DNA from: Pyropia haitanensis | Lineage: Eukaryota; Rhodophyta; Bangiophyceae; Bangiales; Bangiaceae | Assembly: GCA_008729055.1 (NCBI GenBank) | Contig: SDUX01000002.1 | Location: forward strand, 6,921,485 to 6,985,484 | Length of the DNA stretch: 64,000 bases | Reading direction: 5' to 3' | Shown here: piece after piece, positions 61,395 through 64,000 of the stretch | Numbering within the stretch: the first letter of the stretch is position 1 | How the letters are laid out: every line of letters begins with the position of its first letter | Translations under genes and position numbers: made by a program | The notes under the pieces: generated by a model | What the model saw: only the letters and a program-made list of their open reading frames with translations | What the model was told of the DNA's origin: nothing | The model's database searches: none

Positions 61395-62580
61395 TCACCC
61401 CCCCTCCTCCTCCCCCCCCCCTCCCCCTCCCCCCACATAGTCCAAAAACGGCGACAGCCGCGCCCACCGGCCCGGCTCCGCCCCCTCCTCACGGTTCCCC
61501 CCGTTCCACGGGGTGCCCACCCCCAGCGTGATGGGCAGCCCGCCCTCCGCGTCCGCCCCGCGCACCGCCCGCCCCGCGCCCGTCGCGGCCACCCCCGCCG
61601 CCGCCGCCGCCGCCGCCGCCACGCAGTCCCCGTTTGTCGCCCACCAGTCCCGCGGCGGCGGCACGCGCCTATAGTCGGTGGCGAGGCCGCCCAGCGCGCG
61701 GACGGCGGCGGCGAGGAAGGCCGCGTCGCGGCGGACGGTGAAGAGCGTCGCGCCGACGGTGGGCGCGGTCAGCACGACGACGGCGGCGGTGAAGCCGGCG
61801 CCCGCGGCGAGGAGCGACAGCTGCGCCGTCGCGTACGTGGCGGCGGGGAGCGTCGTCGGCGGCGCCGACGGCGCCAGCCGGTAGTAGGGGCCGGTCCCGG
61901 GCGGCGCCCCGGCGGGCGGGGCGGTCTCGACAAACGGGGAGACCGCGTCGACGAGCAGGATGCGCGTCGGCGCCGCCGCCCACGAGCCGTGCGCGGCCGC
62001 GTCGCGGTGGCGGATGAGCGCGGCAATGTCGGCGCCAATGGTCGGCAGCCGCGCGGGCACCCCGCCCCCGCCGCCGCCCGCGGCGGCCGCCCGCCGCACG
62101 TCCGCCGCGGCCGCGACGCAGACGCCCACCTCCTCCAGCCGCACCCGGTCCGGGCGCCCCCCCCCCGGGTTGGCCAGCCGCAGGTAGCAGAGCGCCCCGT
62201 TGGCCGCGTGCGCCGCCGCCAGCGCCGCCCGCACCGCGGCGGCGGGGCCAAACCGCGCCCGCCGACCGGCCGCCGCGCCGGCCGTGCCGCGGGCGGCGGG
62301 GGTGGCGAGCGCCACCCACGCGGGGAGCGCGTCGGCCCAGACGCGGGCGGCCTCGCGGGCGGCCGCCGCCGCGGCGCGCGCGGCGGCGGTGTGCGCCGTC
62401 GCGGGGCGCGCGCCGGGGGGGGGGGGGCGCCGGCGCGCCGGGGTGGCCCCCGCGCCGGCGCGGGTGTGCACGCGCGCCCGCCGGGGGGGGAGGGGGAAGT
62501 AGGGCACCGGCGTCGGCGCGGCCGGCCGGGGGGGGGCGCCGGCCGCGGCGGCGCCGCCGGCCGCGGTTGCCGTTGGCGCA

Positions 62581-62627
<47 letters not shown>

Positions 62628-64000
62628 GGCGGCCGCCTCTGCCAGCAGCGTCGCGGCCGCCGGCGACGCGACCGGCGGCGCGCCGAGGACCCCCCCCCCA
62701 GGCCGAGCAGCCGCCACGCGTCGGCCGCCGCCACCTCCACCACCCGCCGCACCGCGTCGGCGGCGGGCGCGTCGGGCCGCAGCCGGCGGTGCTCTGTCGC
62801 GGGCACCCCCCCCCGGGTGGCGCCGCCCTCCCCGCCGCCGCCGCCGCCGCCGCCGCCAGCCGCGGCGGCGGCGGCGGCCGACCGGGCGGCCCAGCCGGTG
62901 GCGAGCAGCGACACGGGCGGGAGGGGCAGGAAGCCCGCCGACGCGCGGAGCCGCGACCGCGGCACCGCCAGCCACCGCCCGTTGGGCGACGCGGACACCG
63001 CCGCGGGGGGCGTCACCGCCCGCACCGACCGCAGCAGCACCGCGTGGCGGGACGCGCGGGTAAAGGCCGGGCCGCCGCGGCGCGCGGCGGCGGCGCCGCC
63101 ACCAGCCGCCGACGACGCGGCCGCCGCCGCCGGTGGCGCCGCCGCCGGGTAGGCGGCGAGGCGGCCGGCCAGCGCCACCCGCGCCGCCGCCGACAGGTCG
63201 TCGTACCGGTCCAGCGCGGCGAGCAGCCGCGCCGTCACCAGCCGCGGCGGCGACACGCGCCGCCCCCCCCGCCCCCCCCCCGCGGCGGCCGCCACTGGAG
63301 GCGACGCGGCGGCGGCGAGGCGCGTGACCACCCGCGCGGCGTACGCGGCAAACGGGGTGCCCGCGTCGTCAACCACGTTGGCGTACCCGCCCGCCGCCTC
63401 GTGGTCCACCGCCCGCCGCAGGCGCCGCAGCGCCCGCCGGCGGCCGGCGGGCGTCAGGGGGGCCACGTCGGGGGGGGGGGGGGTGCCGGCGGGGGCGGCG
63501 GCCGCGGCGGCGGCGGCGGCGGCGACGCCCTGCGGGCGCACCCACGCGGCGACGGCGGCGAGGCGCTGGCGGTCCCAGGCGGCCATGTCTGCTACGGCGC
63601 CGAGGCGGTCGGCCCAGCCGCCGCCGGCGGGTGCGCCGTCGGCGGCGGGGGGGAGCTCGTCGGCCCAGCCGGGGGGGGGGGCCCGGCACACGCCGCCCCC
63701 GTCGGCGGGGGCCACCGCGTCGGCCCAGGTGGGGGGGGGGGGGGGCGACACGCCCGCGCCGTCGACGGCGGCCGCCTCGTCCGCCCAGCCAGCGGGGGGA
63801 GGCCGGGACATGCGCTCGCCATCGACGGCGGCGGCCTCGTCGGCCCAGCCGGCCGACGCGGCGGGCGGCCACGCGTCGGCTCCATCGACGGCGGCGGCCT
63901 CGTCGGCCCAGCCGGCCGACGCGGCGGGAGGCGACCCGCTTGCCAAGTCGGCGGCGGCCGCCTCGTCGGCCCAGCCGGGCGACGCGGCGGGCGACCACGC
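61395..64000 (-). CDS. Large protein of unknown function with N-terminal WADE repeats (5' end beyond the window; frame broken in a C10 run)
   Basis: TGA at 61397-61395; the frame is open to the right edge, so the N-terminus is missing. The part nearest the edge (64000-63600) codes a repeat of about 18-24 residues with the core GWADEAAAVDG separated by Pro/Ala spacers (variants TWADAVAPADG, GWADELPPAADG). A folded-looking region follows: DMAAWDRQRLAAVAAWVRPQ, LRRLRRAVDHEAAGGYANVV and SASPNGRWLAVPRSRLRASA. After a frame change at 62690-62699 (one added base restores it) come a long poly-Ala tract, then ANGALCYLRLANPGGGRPDR, TIGADIAALIRHRDAAAHGS, RILLVDAVSPFVET, VVVLTAPTVGATLFTVRRDA and GVGTPWNGGNREEGAEPGRW near the end. 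I recognise no family. The content after the break is too ordered to be a chance frame. Confidence 0.6.
63640..64000. repeat. Coding WADE tandem repeat, about 54-60 bp per unit
   Basis: At least six imperfect in-frame units on the minus strand. Those nearest the edge are the most alike (63830-63985), sharing GACGGCGGCGGCCTCGTCGG on plus. Units diverge toward lower coordinates. The array continues past the right edge. Confidence 0.8.

Overview
This is a nuclear contig from a very GC-rich, intron-poor photosynthetic eukaryote. I think a bangiophyte red alga (Porphyra/Pyropia type) is most likely. The supporting observations are: mostly single-exon genes with extreme G/C at third codon positions; plastid-type proteins with Ala/Arg/Pro-rich leaders (a cyanobacterial DUF1825 protein, a DUF1499 protein, a CSP41-type RNA-binding protein, an MPBQ methyltransferase, a NUDX14-like Nudix protein); canonical GT-AG introns in only three genes; and a nuclear-type tRNA-Ser interrupted in its T-loop, a kind of disruption known from red algae. 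A GC-rich green alga is the main alternative.

Layout: 1-4066 low-complexity GC; 4067-5950 (+) vanadium-haloperoxidase-like secreted protein; 7355-8743 (+) Ala-rich helical protein of unknown role; 9185-10090 (-) plastid DUF1499 protein; 11001-11500 (-) small single-pass membrane protein; 11882-12657 element with hAT-like ends; 12843-14872 (+) RNase III/dsRBD protein, two exons; 15467-16618 (+) CSP41-like; 18075-23216 (+) large REJ/IPT surface protein; 23217-24761 element with terminal inverted repeats and paired palindromes; 26012-26811 (-) tRNA adenosine deaminase 2; 27421-27987 (+) DUF1825; 29277-33421 (-) long Ser-rich disordered protein; 35389-36438 (-) VTE3-type methyltransferase; 37410-44323 (+) giant AMPK/SNF1-like kinase, four exons; 44880-45926 (-) Nudix protein; 46192-49034 hyper-GC block; 49035-50174 (+) unknown protein; 51040-51134 (-) tRNA-Ser(CGA) with a 13-nt T-loop insertion; 51355-55525 (+) TTI1-like HEAT protein; 55526-58734 non-coding with a duplicated TTI1 tail; 58735-61045 (+) ABCG half-transporter, two exons; 61395-right edge (-) unknown protein with a WADE repeat.

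The genes do not form a pathway or operon. Several are plastid housekeeping functions (plastoquinone/tocopherol methylation, plastid RNA binding, conserved cyanobacterial proteins), several are RNA functions (wobble deamination, RNase III, tRNA-Ser), and some are signalling or surface functions.

Two patterns run across the window. First, nine apparent reading-frame breaks in five genes all sit in G or C runs of 7-18 bases, and each is resolved by one extra base, so they look like systematic homopolymer undercalling rather than real lesions. Second, the intergenic sequence is largely simple-sequence GC, which creates hundreds of long spurious open frames on both strands; I left these out. The most interesting single feature is the tRNA-Ser whose T-loop and internal B box are split by a 13-nt insertion.
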